Position numbers and translations under genes: made by a program. The notes under the pieces were generated by a model that ran no database searches, had not been told where the DNA came from, and was given only the letters and a program-made list of their open reading frames with translations. A stretch of DNA of 64,000 nt, taken from positions 1,488,001 through 1,552,000 of the forward strand of contig NZ_CP033932.1 of the NCBI RefSeq assembly GCF_003815975.1, in the 5' to 3' direction. This DNA is from Chryseobacterium bernardetii. GTDB lineage: Bacteria; Bacteroidota; Bacteroidia; Flavobacteriales; Weeksellaceae. This document shows, one piece after another, positions 8,309 to 16,082 of this stretch (its first letter is position 1; every line of letters starts with the position of its first letter).

Positions 8309-9325
8309 TTATTTTAAAATAGTATCAATTTTCTTCTGAGTTTCTTCAAGTGTCAGCTGCTGTATAACCTTATTAAGTTCCGGATAATTTTTCATCTCCT
8401 CCCAAGCAGATGCAAACCTTGTGATATTTTCAATTCCTTTTTCAAGGCTTGCCAAGAAATGCTGTTTTCTTTGAATCAATCCTCTGAAGCCATATGCTCC
8501 CAGCACCTGAAGGAATCTCATCATCTGCATTGGCTTAACCGAGTTTTTTAGTTGATGTTGAGTTTTTTGATCTTCAAAGAGTTGAATATAAAAATCCAGC
8601 ATTTTATTTTTAAAGTCTTCAGGGAAATCTGCCTTGGCCTGAAACAAAAATGAAATAACATCATACATCAAAGGGCCCTTCATTGCTGACTGGTAATCAA
8701 TAAATGAAACTTCATCTTTTTCATTAACCATGATGTTTCTGGCTTGAAAATCTCGGATCATGATGCCTGTAGGTTGGAGATTCTCCACCAATGCCGCAAT
8801 TTGCTTGAATTCTTTTAGCAGAGTAGATTTATTATACTCAAGCTCCAGAACATCAGCAACAAAGTTTTTAAAATAATAGAGATCATGAATCACCGGAAGT
8901 TCATCATAGCTTTCATATTCAAATGTTTTGGAAAAGTCAATTTTTCCCTGGGTTTGTATCTGCAGCCTGAATAGCTTTTCCAGGGTTTGTTTTACCAAAG
9001 ATTGTACCCGGGGTGATACATGTTCTTTTGTAATCACCTCTGACAATGTTTGTGCTCCTAAAAATTCCTGTACATACATTTTCCTGTCCTCTGTGATGGC
9101 AAGAATAGTAGGAGTATTAAGATGAAGCGCAGAAAACACCTCGGAATAATAAAGAAAACTTTCATTTTCCGGAATATTCTCATTATAGGTGATAATATAT
9201 TTTTCAGTACCGGCTATGGCCAGAAAGTTGACCCTCGCAGAACCGCTTTGAGCTAATGTAATGAATTCAGTGGATTTTTTGCCTAATTGGCTTTCAAAAA
9301 ATCGATTTGCGTTTTCAGAAGTCAT
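8309..9325 (-). CDS. AmgK-like aminoglycoside-phosphotransferase-fold sugar kinase
   Basis: A 338-residue kinase of the aminoglycoside phosphotransferase fold. The catalytic loop is 'IRDFQARN' (190-197), with Asp192 as presumed base and Asn197 for metal. The DFG-like metal site is 'FIDYQSAMKGPLMYD' (208-222), close to the 'FIDFQD...GP' of Pseudomonas AmgK, the anomeric MurNAc/GlcNAc kinase. It leads an operon with a RapZ C-terminal domain, a MurU-like nucleotidyltransferase and a LOG protein. The order kinase then nucleotidyltransferase reproduces the AmgK-MurU salvage route that bypasses fosfomycin-sensitive UDP-MurNAc synthesis. The exact sugar is inferred from family and context. Confidence 0.75.
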   Translation of the reverse strand: MTSENANRFFESQLGKKSTEFITLAQSGSARVNFLAIAGTEKYIITYNENIPENESFLYYSEVFSALHLNTPTILAITEDRKMYVQEFLGAQTLSEVITKEHVSPRVQSLVKQTLEKLFRLQIQTQGKIDFSKTFEYESYDELPVIHDLYYFKNFVADVLELEYNKSTLLKEFKQIAALVENLQPTGIMIRDFQARNIMVNEKDEVSFIDYQSAMKGPLMYDVISFLFQAKADFPEDFKNKMLDFYIQLFEDQKTQHQLKNSVKPMQMMRFLQVLGAYGFRGLIQRKQHFLASLEKGIENITRFASAWEEMKNYPELNKVIQQLTLEETQKKIDTILK

Positions 9326-9339
9326 AATTAATATGGAAA

Positions 9340-9347
9340 CAAATATA
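9340..9347 (-). promoter_or_regulatory. Promoter -7 box for the AmgK/RapZ-domain/MurU/LOG operon
   Basis: On the minus strand this reads TATATTTG, an exact TAnnTTTG match, with 14 bases between it and the kinase ATG. No convincing -33 box was seen. Confidence 0.5.
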
Positions 9348-9371
9348 CTAATTTAACATGAATAGTTTTTA

Positions 9372-9516
9372 GAATGGAAGCGGGTGGCTGGGAATGGGAA
9401 GTTCCGAAAGCTAAAATAGCAGATGATGTTCGTATTTATGGCTGTATTGGTAAGGTTTAAGAGGAATAAATCCACGATTTATCACTCGATAGTGGAAACT
9501 TTCCTGCTTCTTATTC
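9372..9516. repeat. Possible small intergenic element with imperfect inverted ends
   Basis: The left end GAATGGAAGCGGG (9372-9384) is roughly repeated in inverted form at the right end (9504-9516, reading GAATAAGAAGCAG on the minus strand). The interval between the divergent kinase and xrtF genes is purine-biased and codes for nothing evident. It may be a dispersed non-autonomous repeat; a single copy cannot prove this. Confidence 0.25.
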
Positions 9517-9537
9517 AGGTTATTACAGCCTAATTTT

Positions 9538-9545
9538 TATCTTTG
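9538..9545 (+). promoter_or_regulatory. Promoter -7 box for xrtF, four bases before the ATG
   Basis: TATCTTTG matches TAnnTTTG and is followed by CAGT and then the ATG of xrtF. With the usual distance from this box to the transcription start, the mRNA would begin at or next to the start codon, that is, be leaderless. Confidence 0.55.
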
Positions 9546-9549
9546 CAGT

Positions 9550-10080
9550 ATGTTAAAGGACTTTAAGCCGGTGTTAGGAATTTTACTGCGCTTCATCATT
9601 GTTTATCTGGTGTTGCTTTTTGTGTATCAATTTTATCTGAATGCGAATAAGGATTCCGGTTTAGATCCTTTTTCTGCAATTATTGCCAACCAGGTAAGTG
9701 CTGTACAAAATGTTTTAGGATACTCTTCCCAACTTTACAATGATGTGAGGAACGAGCAGGTATGGTTTTATGTAAAAAAACAATATGTAACAAGGATGGT
9801 AGAAGGGTGTAATGCAATTTCTGTTATGATCCTTTTTGTATCTTTTGTTTTTGCTTTTTATAAAGGCTCCAAGACATTTGTTTTTGTATTGGCAGGGCTG
9901 GTTCTGCTTTATATTATGAACCTTTTGAGGATTATAGGGCTAAATATTGTAATGGTGGAACATAAGGAATATGGTAAAATGTTCCATGACTTTGTTTTTC
10001 CGGCAATTATTTACGGGAGTGTTGTTTTGCTCTGGTTGATCTGGATTAAATTCTTTGCTTTAAAACATGAAAATTCTTAG
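9550..10080 (+). CDS. xrtF: Exosortase family protein XrtF
   Basis: An inner-membrane transpeptidase-like protease of the exosortase/archaeosortase family, 176 residues with about five hydrophobic segments. The family catalytic triad is visible: Cys87 in 'VEGCNAISV', Arg127 in 'NLLRIIGLN' and His146 in 'MFHDFVFPAIIYG'. This short single-domain form with 'EGCNAISVM' fits XrtF of Flavobacteriia. Exosortases cut C-terminal sorting signals and join the protein to another surface component. No matching sorting-signal protein is evident in this window. The gene overlaps its partner gene by 14 bases, so the two are translationally coupled. Confidence 0.88.
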   Translation: MLKDFKPVLGILLRFIIVYLVLLFVYQFYLNANKDSGLDPFSAIIANQVSAVQNVLGYSSQLYNDVRNEQVWFYVKKQYVTRMVEGCNAISVMILFVSFVFAFYKGSKTFVFVLAGLVLLYIMNLLRIIGLNIVMVEHKEYGKMFHDFVFPAIIYGSVVLLWLIWIKFFALKHENS

Positions 10081-10498
10081 CTGGCTTCTTGTTATTTTAG
10101 GAATCTTCGGCCTGATAGGAGTACGGGTGGCTGAAGATAGGATATTTTATGATCCGTTTTTGAGTTATTTCCATGAAGCCAATAAAAATATTAGTTTTCC
10201 TGCGTTTGAATGGGGAAAATTAATAGGAAGTCATTTGTTCAGATTTGTGCTTAATCTTTTTTTTTCCTGTCTCATCATTCATGGATTATTTAAAAATATG
10301 CAGTGGACAATGCAGGGGGCTTTATTGATGGTTATTGTTTTTGCGATTGCTTTTCCTATCTATCTGTTCTGTATTCAGAATAAATTCGGAATAGGATATC
10401 TTTTTTCCTTTTATATGAGAAGATTTGTGATACAGCCTTTAATTATACTTTTAATTGTTCCCATGTTTTATTATAGGAAACAGACAGAGGGAAGATAA
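10067..10498 (+). CDS. Exosortase F system-associated membrane protein
   Basis: A 143-residue integral membrane protein with about four hydrophobic helices. The pattern 'GVRVAEDRIFYDPFLSYFH' after the first helix and 'FPIYLFCIQNKFGIGYLFSFYMRRFVIQPLI' near the C-terminus are what I recognise as the XrtF-associated family (TIGR04127-like). It overlaps the end of xrtF by 14 bases in another frame. The function is unknown; it probably forms a complex with XrtF or handles its product in the inner membrane. After its stop, only a weak imperfect hairpin lies before the convergent cation-efflux gene. Confidence 0.8.
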   Translation: MKILSWLLVILGIFGLIGVRVAEDRIFYDPFLSYFHEANKNISFPAFEWGKLIGSHLFRFVLNLFFSCLIIHGLFKNMQWTMQGALLMVIVFAIAFPIYLFCIQNKFGIGYLFSFYMRRFVIQPLIILLIVPMFYYRKQTEGR

Positions 10499-10578
10499 TC
10501 AGGAAAGGCTGGAGAAGCGAATAATACTGAATAATGTGTTTGCTTTTTTTGCTTTCCAGAATTGCTTTAGTCTTTATT

Positions 10579-11565
10579 TTATTCTATAGTGTGTTTATCT
10601 ACGCTCGTTACATTTTCTGCGGTCCATTTCACTCTTTTTACGAATTCTTTTTGGCGTACCGGGCAGTTTTCAATCTGGCATATTGGGCATGAAATAGGTT
10701 TACAGTCATCCATATGGAAATTGAATTCAATGTTTCTTTTGATATTGTTAGCTAAAAGAATGATGACTTTTTCCATTTCATTATGGGCATCCCGAAGGTC
10801 ATAGTACCAGGGAAGGGTGATATGGGCATCAATATGGAGCGAGGCTCCAAATTGCTGAATTTTCATATTGTGAACGTCAATCCATTCTGTTTCTCTGTTT
10901 TCTTCAAGGATTCTGATAACCTGATGCAGTATTTCCGGATCCTGTTCATCCATAATGCCACTCAAAGATTTCCGAACGATCTTATAACCTACAAATATGA
11001 TATAAAGCCCAAAAATCAAAGCAACAACTGAATCCAGCCAATATATTTTGGTGAAGTAAACAATTACCAAACTGGCCACCACTCCAAGGGTTGTGATGGT
11101 ATCAGACTGCAGGTGTTTCCCGGAGGAAATAAGTACAAGCGAATTCTCTTTTTGCCCTTTCTTTATAGAGATATAGCCTAAAAGATAGTTGATAACAGCA
11201 GTGGCCATGATAATCCAGATTCCCAGATCAATTTTGCTCAGTGTCTTTCCTACAATAAGGCTGTGGACACCTTCGTAGATAATCATTAAACCGGCAATGG
11301 CAATTAAAGCACCTTCAATACCGGAAGTAACGAATTCAACTTTTCCATGGCCATAAGGGTGATCTTCATCTTTAGGCTTTGCTGCGAGGTGGAGTGAGTA
11401 TAATCCCATAAATGCACTGATGACATTCACAATGCTTTCCATAGCATCTGAGAATACAGCATCGGAATTGGTAAGTTTCCATGCAATGATTTTTCCTACA
11501 AAAAGAATAACTCCAAATGCAGCAATGATTTTTTGAAATCCTATTTTTTCTTTATGGGTATTCAT
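10579..11565 (-). CDS. Cation diffusion facilitator family transporter
   Basis: A 328-residue divalent metal/proton antiporter that would export Zn2+, Fe2+, Co2+ or similar from the cytosol. Six membrane helices can be traced in the first 200 residues. The metal-site motifs are 'SDAVFSDAMES' (34-44) and 'HLQSDTITT' (151-159), with the loop 'DEDHPYGHGKVEF' (66-78). A cytosolic domain (200-285) follows. It ends with a cysteine cluster CX4CX2CX4C (Cys288, 293, 296, 301) that could bind an extra metal. I use the ATG at 11563-11565; the longer frame starts with TTG inside the terminator of the upstream gene. Metal specificity is not predictable. Confidence 0.88.
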   Translation of the reverse strand: MNTHKEKIGFQKIIAAFGVILFVGKIIAWKLTNSDAVFSDAMESIVNVISAFMGLYSLHLAAKPKDEDHPYGHGKVEFVTSGIEGALIAIAGLMIIYEGVHSLIVGKTLSKIDLGIWIIMATAVINYLLGYISIKKGQKENSLVLISSGKHLQSDTITTLGVVASLVIVYFTKIYWLDSVVALIFGLYIIFVGYKIVRKSLSGIMDEQDPEILHQVIRILEENRETEWIDVHNMKIQQFGASLHIDAHITLPWYYDLRDAHNEMEKVIILLANNIKRNIEFNFHMDDCKPISCPICQIENCPVRQKEFVKRVKWTAENVTSVDKHTIE

Positions 11566-11582
11566 AAATGTGTTTGATAAAA

Positions 11583-11610
11583 AAAAGAATCTCAATTCTG
11601 AGACTCTTTT
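11583..11610 (-). terminator. Terminator of the asd gene
   Basis: A 12-bp stem with one mismatch (AAAAGAATCTCA / TGAGACTCTTTT, loop ATTC), followed on the minus strand by a T run. It starts 13 bases after the asd stop. Confidence 0.85.
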
Positions 11611-11623
11611 TTATTTTGTTAGT

Positions 11624-12616
11624 TTATACTAAGTTGTTTGCTACAAGGTATTCTGCAATTTGTACAGCGTTTGTTGCGGCCCCTTTCCTCAGATTATCTG
11701 CTACGATCCAAAGGTTGAGCGTCTTCGGCTGAGACAGGTCTCGTCTGATTCTTCCTACAAAGACTTCGTCTTTTCCTTCCGAGTAAAGTGGCATCGGGTA
11801 TTGGTTGTTTTTCACATCATCCATTACAACTACTCCCGGAGTTTCGGATAGAATCTTTCTTACTTCGTCCAGATCAAATTCATTTTCAAACTCGATGTTT
11901 ACACTTTCTGAGTGACCTCCCTGCACCGGTACCCTTACTGCAGTAGCTGTTAAATTGAATGTATCGTCACCAAGAATTTTCTTAGGTTCTTTCATCAATT
12001 TAATTTCTTCTTTAGTATAGTCATCATCTGCAAATACATCACAATGCGGTAATGCATTCTTGAAGATCTGATATGGATATACTTTCGCAGTAGAATCATC
12101 CCCGCTGATTTCTCCGTTCAATTGGTCAACCGCAGCCTTACCTGTTCCCGTTACAGACTGATAAGTAGAAACAATTACTCTTTTTAAATCATATTTTTTG
12201 TTCAAAGGTCCCAGGACCATAACCAACTGAATGGTAGAACAGTTCGGATTTGCAATGATCTTATCGTCTTTAGTTAATACATCTGCATTAATTTCAGGAA
12301 CAACTAATTTTTTATCAGGGTCCATTCTCCAGGCTGAAGAGTTATCAATAACTGTTACTCCAGCTTCCGCAAATAAAGGAGCGAATTCAAGAGAAGTAGA
12401 ACCTCCGGCAGAAAAGATGGCAATATCCGGTTTGGCAGCTATAGCGTCCTTCATGCTCACAATCGTAAATTCCTTCTGTTTATACTTCACCTTTTTACCT
12501 ACAGATTTTTCGGATGCTACCGGAATTAATTCTGTTACAGGGAAGTTTCTCTCCTCCAAAACTTTAAGCATAACTTGTCCAACCATTCCTGTTGAACCTA
12601 CTACAGCTACTTTCAT
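11624..12616 (-). CDS. asd: Aspartate-semialdehyde dehydrogenase
   Basis: Reduces beta-aspartyl phosphate to aspartate semialdehyde with NADPH, the branch point to lysine/diaminopimelate, threonine and methionine. The 330-residue length is normal. The N-terminal NADP-binding motif is 'GSTGMVG' (7-13). The catalytic cysteine is Cys126 in 'NPNCSTIQ', and 'QGGHSESVNIEF' carries the substrate-site His. The gene is flanked by its own terminator downstream and separated from the next minus-strand gene by 66 AT-rich bases, so it is probably monocistronic. Confidence 0.96.
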   Translation of the reverse strand: MKVAVVGSTGMVGQVMLKVLEERNFPVTELIPVASEKSVGKKVKYKQKEFTIVSMKDAIAAKPDIAIFSAGGSTSLEFAPLFAEAGVTVIDNSSAWRMDPDKKLVVPEINADVLTKDDKIIANPNCSTIQLVMVLGPLNKKYDLKRVIVSTYQSVTGTGKAAVDQLNGEISGDDSTAKVYPYQIFKNALPHCDVFADDDYTKEEIKLMKEPKKILGDDTFNLTATAVRVPVQGGHSESVNIEFENEFDLDEVRKILSETPGVVVMDDVKNNQYPMPLYSEGKDEVFVGRIRRDLSQPKTLNLWIVADNLRKGAATNAVQIAEYLVANNLV

Positions 12617-12682
12617 TGATTTAATTAAAAATTTAAGATTAAACTATTTATAAATTATAACGCATATAATTTTTTTGTCTGT

Positions 12683-13120
12683 TTAAGCCCCAAAGACTCT
12701 TGTCCAAGGGAATGCGAATGCAAATAAACCTACAGCAATTAATCCCATAATGGTAATTCCCAGGGAAATGGTATCGTTTGACTTCACTTTTTTGTTAACG
12801 ATAGTCATTAGTACTGCTGCAATAAGCATAGAAAATGGGTGTTCAACATATTGGAATCTTGCATATGCATCACTCATTAATGTTCCGGAAGCCAAAGCTG
12901 CTTTCACACCAGGTGAAACAAATAATAAGAAAAGTCCTGCTAGAAATTGAACGTGAAAGAAAATCATTGTAAAAAGTGTAGTCTTCTTTAAAAACTTGTT
13001 CACTTTTCCACTAAAACCAAACATGGTAGCCAAAAGTGCAATGATAAATAATGCAGCCAAAAGTAATTCCAGATATCCGAATCCTTTGTGGGCACTAAGT
13101 AAAATCTTGTAAAAATCCAT
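12683..13120 (-). CDS. Four-helix conserved membrane protein
   Basis: A 145-residue integral membrane protein that I do not recognise by function. Four hydrophobic helices are visible (about 13-36, 45-68, 95-110 and 118-138). Histidines lie at the helix edges, in 'LLSAHKGFGYLELL', 'FFHVQFLAGLF' and 'YVEHPFSML'. This recalls b-type cytochrome-like small membrane proteins common in Bacteroidota, some of which have been mislabelled in databases. Haem binding is speculation. It has its own upstream promoter box and no strong terminator. Confidence 0.75.
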   Translation of the reverse strand: MDFYKILLSAHKGFGYLELLLAALFIIALLATMFGFSGKVNKFLKKTTLFTMIFFHVQFLAGLFLLFVSPGVKAALASGTLMSDAYARFQYVEHPFSMLIAAVLMTIVNKKVKSNDTISLGITIMGLIAVGLFAFAFPWTRVFGA

Positions 13121-13139
13121 AATCCTATTTTTTTGTAGA

Positions 13140-13147
13140 CAAAGATA
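13140..13147 (-). promoter_or_regulatory. Promoter -7 box for the four-helix membrane protein
   Basis: Reads TATCTTTG on the minus strand, 19 bases before the ATG. It lies directly beside the terminator hairpin of the upstream TonB receptor gene, so the two transcription units are packed end to end. Confidence 0.5.
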
Positions 13148-13152
13148 ACAAA

Positions 13153-13175
13153 AATCCCGGCTCGAAGCCGGGATT
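13153..13175 (-). terminator. Terminator of the second TonB receptor gene
   Basis: A 10-bp perfect stem AATCCCGGCT/AGCCGGGATT with a CGA loop, followed on the minus strand by TTTTGTTATC. It lies 30 bases after the receptor stop codon. Confidence 0.85.
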
Positions 13176-13204
13176 CATATTTATAAAATCTAATATTGTG
13201 ATAA

Positions 13205-15874
13205 TTAGAAGTTGAATGATAGAGTTGCAGCCCAAGTTCTTCCGAATCCGAATAAAACACGGTTATCTGTTGCAACACCTTTATACATATATCCTAACTG
13301 TTCATACGTCTTCTTAGCTGTATTGTTTGACCCATCAGCCAGTTTGGAAGGTGCATCAGATGCAAATACGTTTGTTGAAGCATCAGAAATATAGAATGTA
13401 TCAAACAGGTTGTAAACGTTTGCTCCGATTGTGAAATACTGAGCAGCGTCTTTTAACTTGATTTTGTATGAAATACCTAAATCAAATAAGTTGAAATCAG
13501 GTAATTGTAATACTCCTTTGTCTTGTGCAGCCTGGTTAGAGAAAGTAGCAATATCAATAGATGAATATACTTTTCCTACATATCTCCATGTTCCGAAGAT
13601 ACTAAGATCTTTTACCGGTTTAACAGTAGCTCCTAATGAAGCTGTCAGCTGAGGAATACTGTTGTTACTTGTTCCTCCTACTTTTACTTTATCCAGGTAA
13701 AGTGTTGTTGAAGTTGAAGTTCCGGATAATGCAAGTGGATTGTTGTTGTCATCAAATGCAGATCCTGTAGCATTTCCTTTATAGTAATAGTCTCCCCATG
13801 AGAACATACCCTGGAATTCTAAGAAGTTAGTTGGTTTGTAAACTGCATCAAATTCAACTCCCTGGTGGATTTCGGTGATACCACTGATTTCAGCATATCC
13901 TGTTGCTGTTGTATTATCAGCTAATGTAAATGTCTGGTTCGTTCTTCTTAACCATCTGTCTCTCCATTCAGTTCTGTAAAGGTTAACGTTTGCACTGAAT
14001 TTAGGAGATCTGAAACCATATCCAACTTCAGCTGAGAAAATTTTCTCGTTAGTTAAGCTTGGGTTTAGAACCTGGAAGTTACTTGGGTAAACAGAGTTCA
14101 TGAATGGCTGCTTGCTGTAGTAACCAATATTTGCGAATACGTTGTGGTGATCGTCAATATTATAGTTAGCACCCCCTTTAATGTTATATCCGAAAAGGTT
14201 CTTGAATCCTGTTTTAGTGTTAACAATTTGTCCTTGTTGTTTAGTTATTCCATCCTGAACGAAGTTGTCAATTCTCTGATATCCTTGGTTAGATACGGAT
14301 CCCTGAAGGAATGCTGATAATTTATCTTTAGTATATTCAACCTGACCGAATGCACTGTACCAGATAACTTCTCCATCGTTGCTGTATCCGATCTGGTCAT
14401 TTAAAGGAGCTGTTTTTCCTCCGAATGGGTTCCATGCAAGTTGCTTGTAATCATATCCTCTTGATGGTATGTAAGGAGCAACATTTTTGTTTAGAATTTC
14501 TTTATATCCTTTTGCTCCGTATAGATCAGAAACTACCTGATAGTGGTAACCATAATAATATCTGTCATCCGTACCGATTGAGAAGTTCCAGTTGTCATTA
14601 ATTTTGTGCTGGAAGTTTGCTAAGATACCATACCAGTTGTGAGAGTTAATACTTGATCTTCTGATGATACCATCTCTTACCTGATATTGTTTTCCATTAG
14701 CAGGGTTAGTCACCATATAAGGGTCACCAGCTGCTGCCAAGCCACTATTTAAAGCAAAAATTTGGTTGTAGTCATAAGTTCCGTCTGGCCTTCTGTAAAA
14801 GTTGATAGCATTGGTAGTAGGGCTTCCGTTGCTTCCAAATTTTCCGTTCCAGAAGCTTCCAAGATCTCCTGTTCCACCACCTCTACCATTAGACATGTAC
14901 AAAACAGTACTTAACTTAGATTTTTCACTCATTGTCCAATCCCAGTTAAACATCATTACTGGTTTAGAGTAATAATTTGCTCTGTTGGCAATTGCAGTTC
15001 TTGATCCATCAGCATTGATGTAATATCCCCAGTCAGAGTTGTATGTTCTGTCAGGAGTATTGTCATGATCTGGATTATAGTTTATGTAATCTTTAATGAA
15101 AGGAGAATAAGTTCTTTGATCGTGCCATTGAGGTGATCCTGTAATAGTGAACTGGAAGTTGTGTTTTTTGTTAGGCTCCCAACCTAATGCAAAGTAGTAA
15201 GCGTAGGCTTCATAATCTGTGTTTTGAATATATGTTCCTCCTGCCTGTCTGCTCATTAAGAATGAAGCAGACCAACCTTTTTCTGATTTACCAGTATTAT
15301 AGGCAAAAGAGGTTTTTAAGAAATCATTGTTACCAACTCCTAATCTAACAATACCTCCCTTTTTCATATCTGCAGATCTTGTAAGGAAGTTCATTGTACC
15401 TCCTACAGAAGCAATAGCTAATTTAGAAGAACCAAGTCCTCTTTGTACCTGCATAGTACTTGTTACGTCTGCTAAACCTGTCCAGTTTGACATGTAAACT
15501 GTACCTCCTTCCATATCATTTACAGGCATACCGTTTACCATTACTGCGATGTTTCTTGATTCGAATCCTCTGATTACAATTTGAGAGTCTCCGAAACCAC
15601 CACCACCTTTAGTTGCATATACAGAAGGTGTTGTATTTAAAATTTCAACAAGTTCTTGATTTCCTTGTCTTTCAAGAATTTGAGCTGCTTTAATGTTAGA
15701 AACAGCTACTGGCGTTTTTCTATCTTTAGCGATATCTGTAACACCTTTTAAGATTACCTCTTCAATGTCTTTGGACTGAGATTTAACTGTGTCCTGAGTT
15801 TGTTGAGCATAATAGATACTAGCTGTAGATAAAGTAATTACTGCAGTTAGCATCGTTTTGTTGATTAATTTCAT
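13205..15874 (-). CDS. TonB-dependent outer-membrane receptor
   Basis: An 889-residue outer-membrane receptor. A signal peptide (1-23, ending YYAQ) is followed by a clear TonB box 'DIEEVIL' (36-42). The plug (about 55-170) contains 'TPSVYATKGGGGFGDSQIVIRGF' and 'GGTVYMSNWTGLADV'. The barrel runs to the C-terminal 'ATLSFNF'. Unlike the receptor at the left end it lacks the carboxypeptidase-like domain. The plug style with 'IAVMVNGMPVNDMEGG' is frequent in Flavobacteriia receptors of unknown substrate. It is transcribed alone, with its own terminator, and no neighbouring enzyme or SusD-like lipoprotein points to a ligand. Confidence 0.92.
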   Translation of the reverse strand: MKLINKTMLTAVITLSTASIYYAQQTQDTVKSQSKDIEEVILKGVTDIAKDRKTPVAVSNIKAAQILERQGNQELVEILNTTPSVYATKGGGGFGDSQIVIRGFESRNIAVMVNGMPVNDMEGGTVYMSNWTGLADVTSTMQVQRGLGSSKLAIASVGGTMNFLTRSADMKKGGIVRLGVGNNDFLKTSFAYNTGKSEKGWSASFLMSRQAGGTYIQNTDYEAYAYYFALGWEPNKKHNFQFTITGSPQWHDQRTYSPFIKDYINYNPDHDNTPDRTYNSDWGYYINADGSRTAIANRANYYSKPVMMFNWDWTMSEKSKLSTVLYMSNGRGGGTGDLGSFWNGKFGSNGSPTTNAINFYRRPDGTYDYNQIFALNSGLAAAGDPYMVTNPANGKQYQVRDGIIRRSSINSHNWYGILANFQHKINDNWNFSIGTDDRYYYGYHYQVVSDLYGAKGYKEILNKNVAPYIPSRGYDYKQLAWNPFGGKTAPLNDQIGYSNDGEVIWYSAFGQVEYTKDKLSAFLQGSVSNQGYQRIDNFVQDGITKQQGQIVNTKTGFKNLFGYNIKGGANYNIDDHHNVFANIGYYSKQPFMNSVYPSNFQVLNPSLTNEKIFSAEVGYGFRSPKFSANVNLYRTEWRDRWLRRTNQTFTLADNTTATGYAEISGITEIHQGVEFDAVYKPTNFLEFQGMFSWGDYYYKGNATGSAFDDNNNPLALSGTSTSTTLYLDKVKVGGTSNNSIPQLTASLGATVKPVKDLSIFGTWRYVGKVYSSIDIATFSNQAAQDKGVLQLPDFNLFDLGISYKIKLKDAAQYFTIGANVYNLFDTFYISDASTNVFASDAPSKLADGSNNTAKKTYEQLGYMYKGVATDNRVLFGFGRTWAATLSFNF

Positions 15875-16000
15875 AATCGTTAGTAATAATTAGATTTAAT
15901 TTTCTGCAAAATTCGCAAAATATATTTTAACTATTATTAACTCAATGTTAATTTTTAATCAGTCTTAATAATGTTAAGTGTTTGATTGTCAGTTTTATCG

Positions 16001-16031
16001 GAAAAAAACGACTTTTTACATGAAAAAAGTC
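16001..16031 (-). terminator. Terminator of the nadB-nadC operon
   Basis: On the minus strand, GACTTTTT pairs with AAAAAGTC around a small loop and is followed by GTTTTTTTCC, a classical U-tract. It lies about 50 bases beyond the nadC stop. Confidence 0.75.
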
Positions 16032-16082
16032 ATGTTATTGAGTTTTTAATAAAAAGGGGGTGTTTTTGTTAAAAATTCAACG

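Noticed and set aside
10509..10559. Hairpin between xrtF-associated gene and the cation efflux gene
   Set aside because: CTGGAGAAGC/GCTTTCCAG needs a bulge and a loop of about 30 bases. The T run lies inside the loop, so it does not qualify as a terminator.
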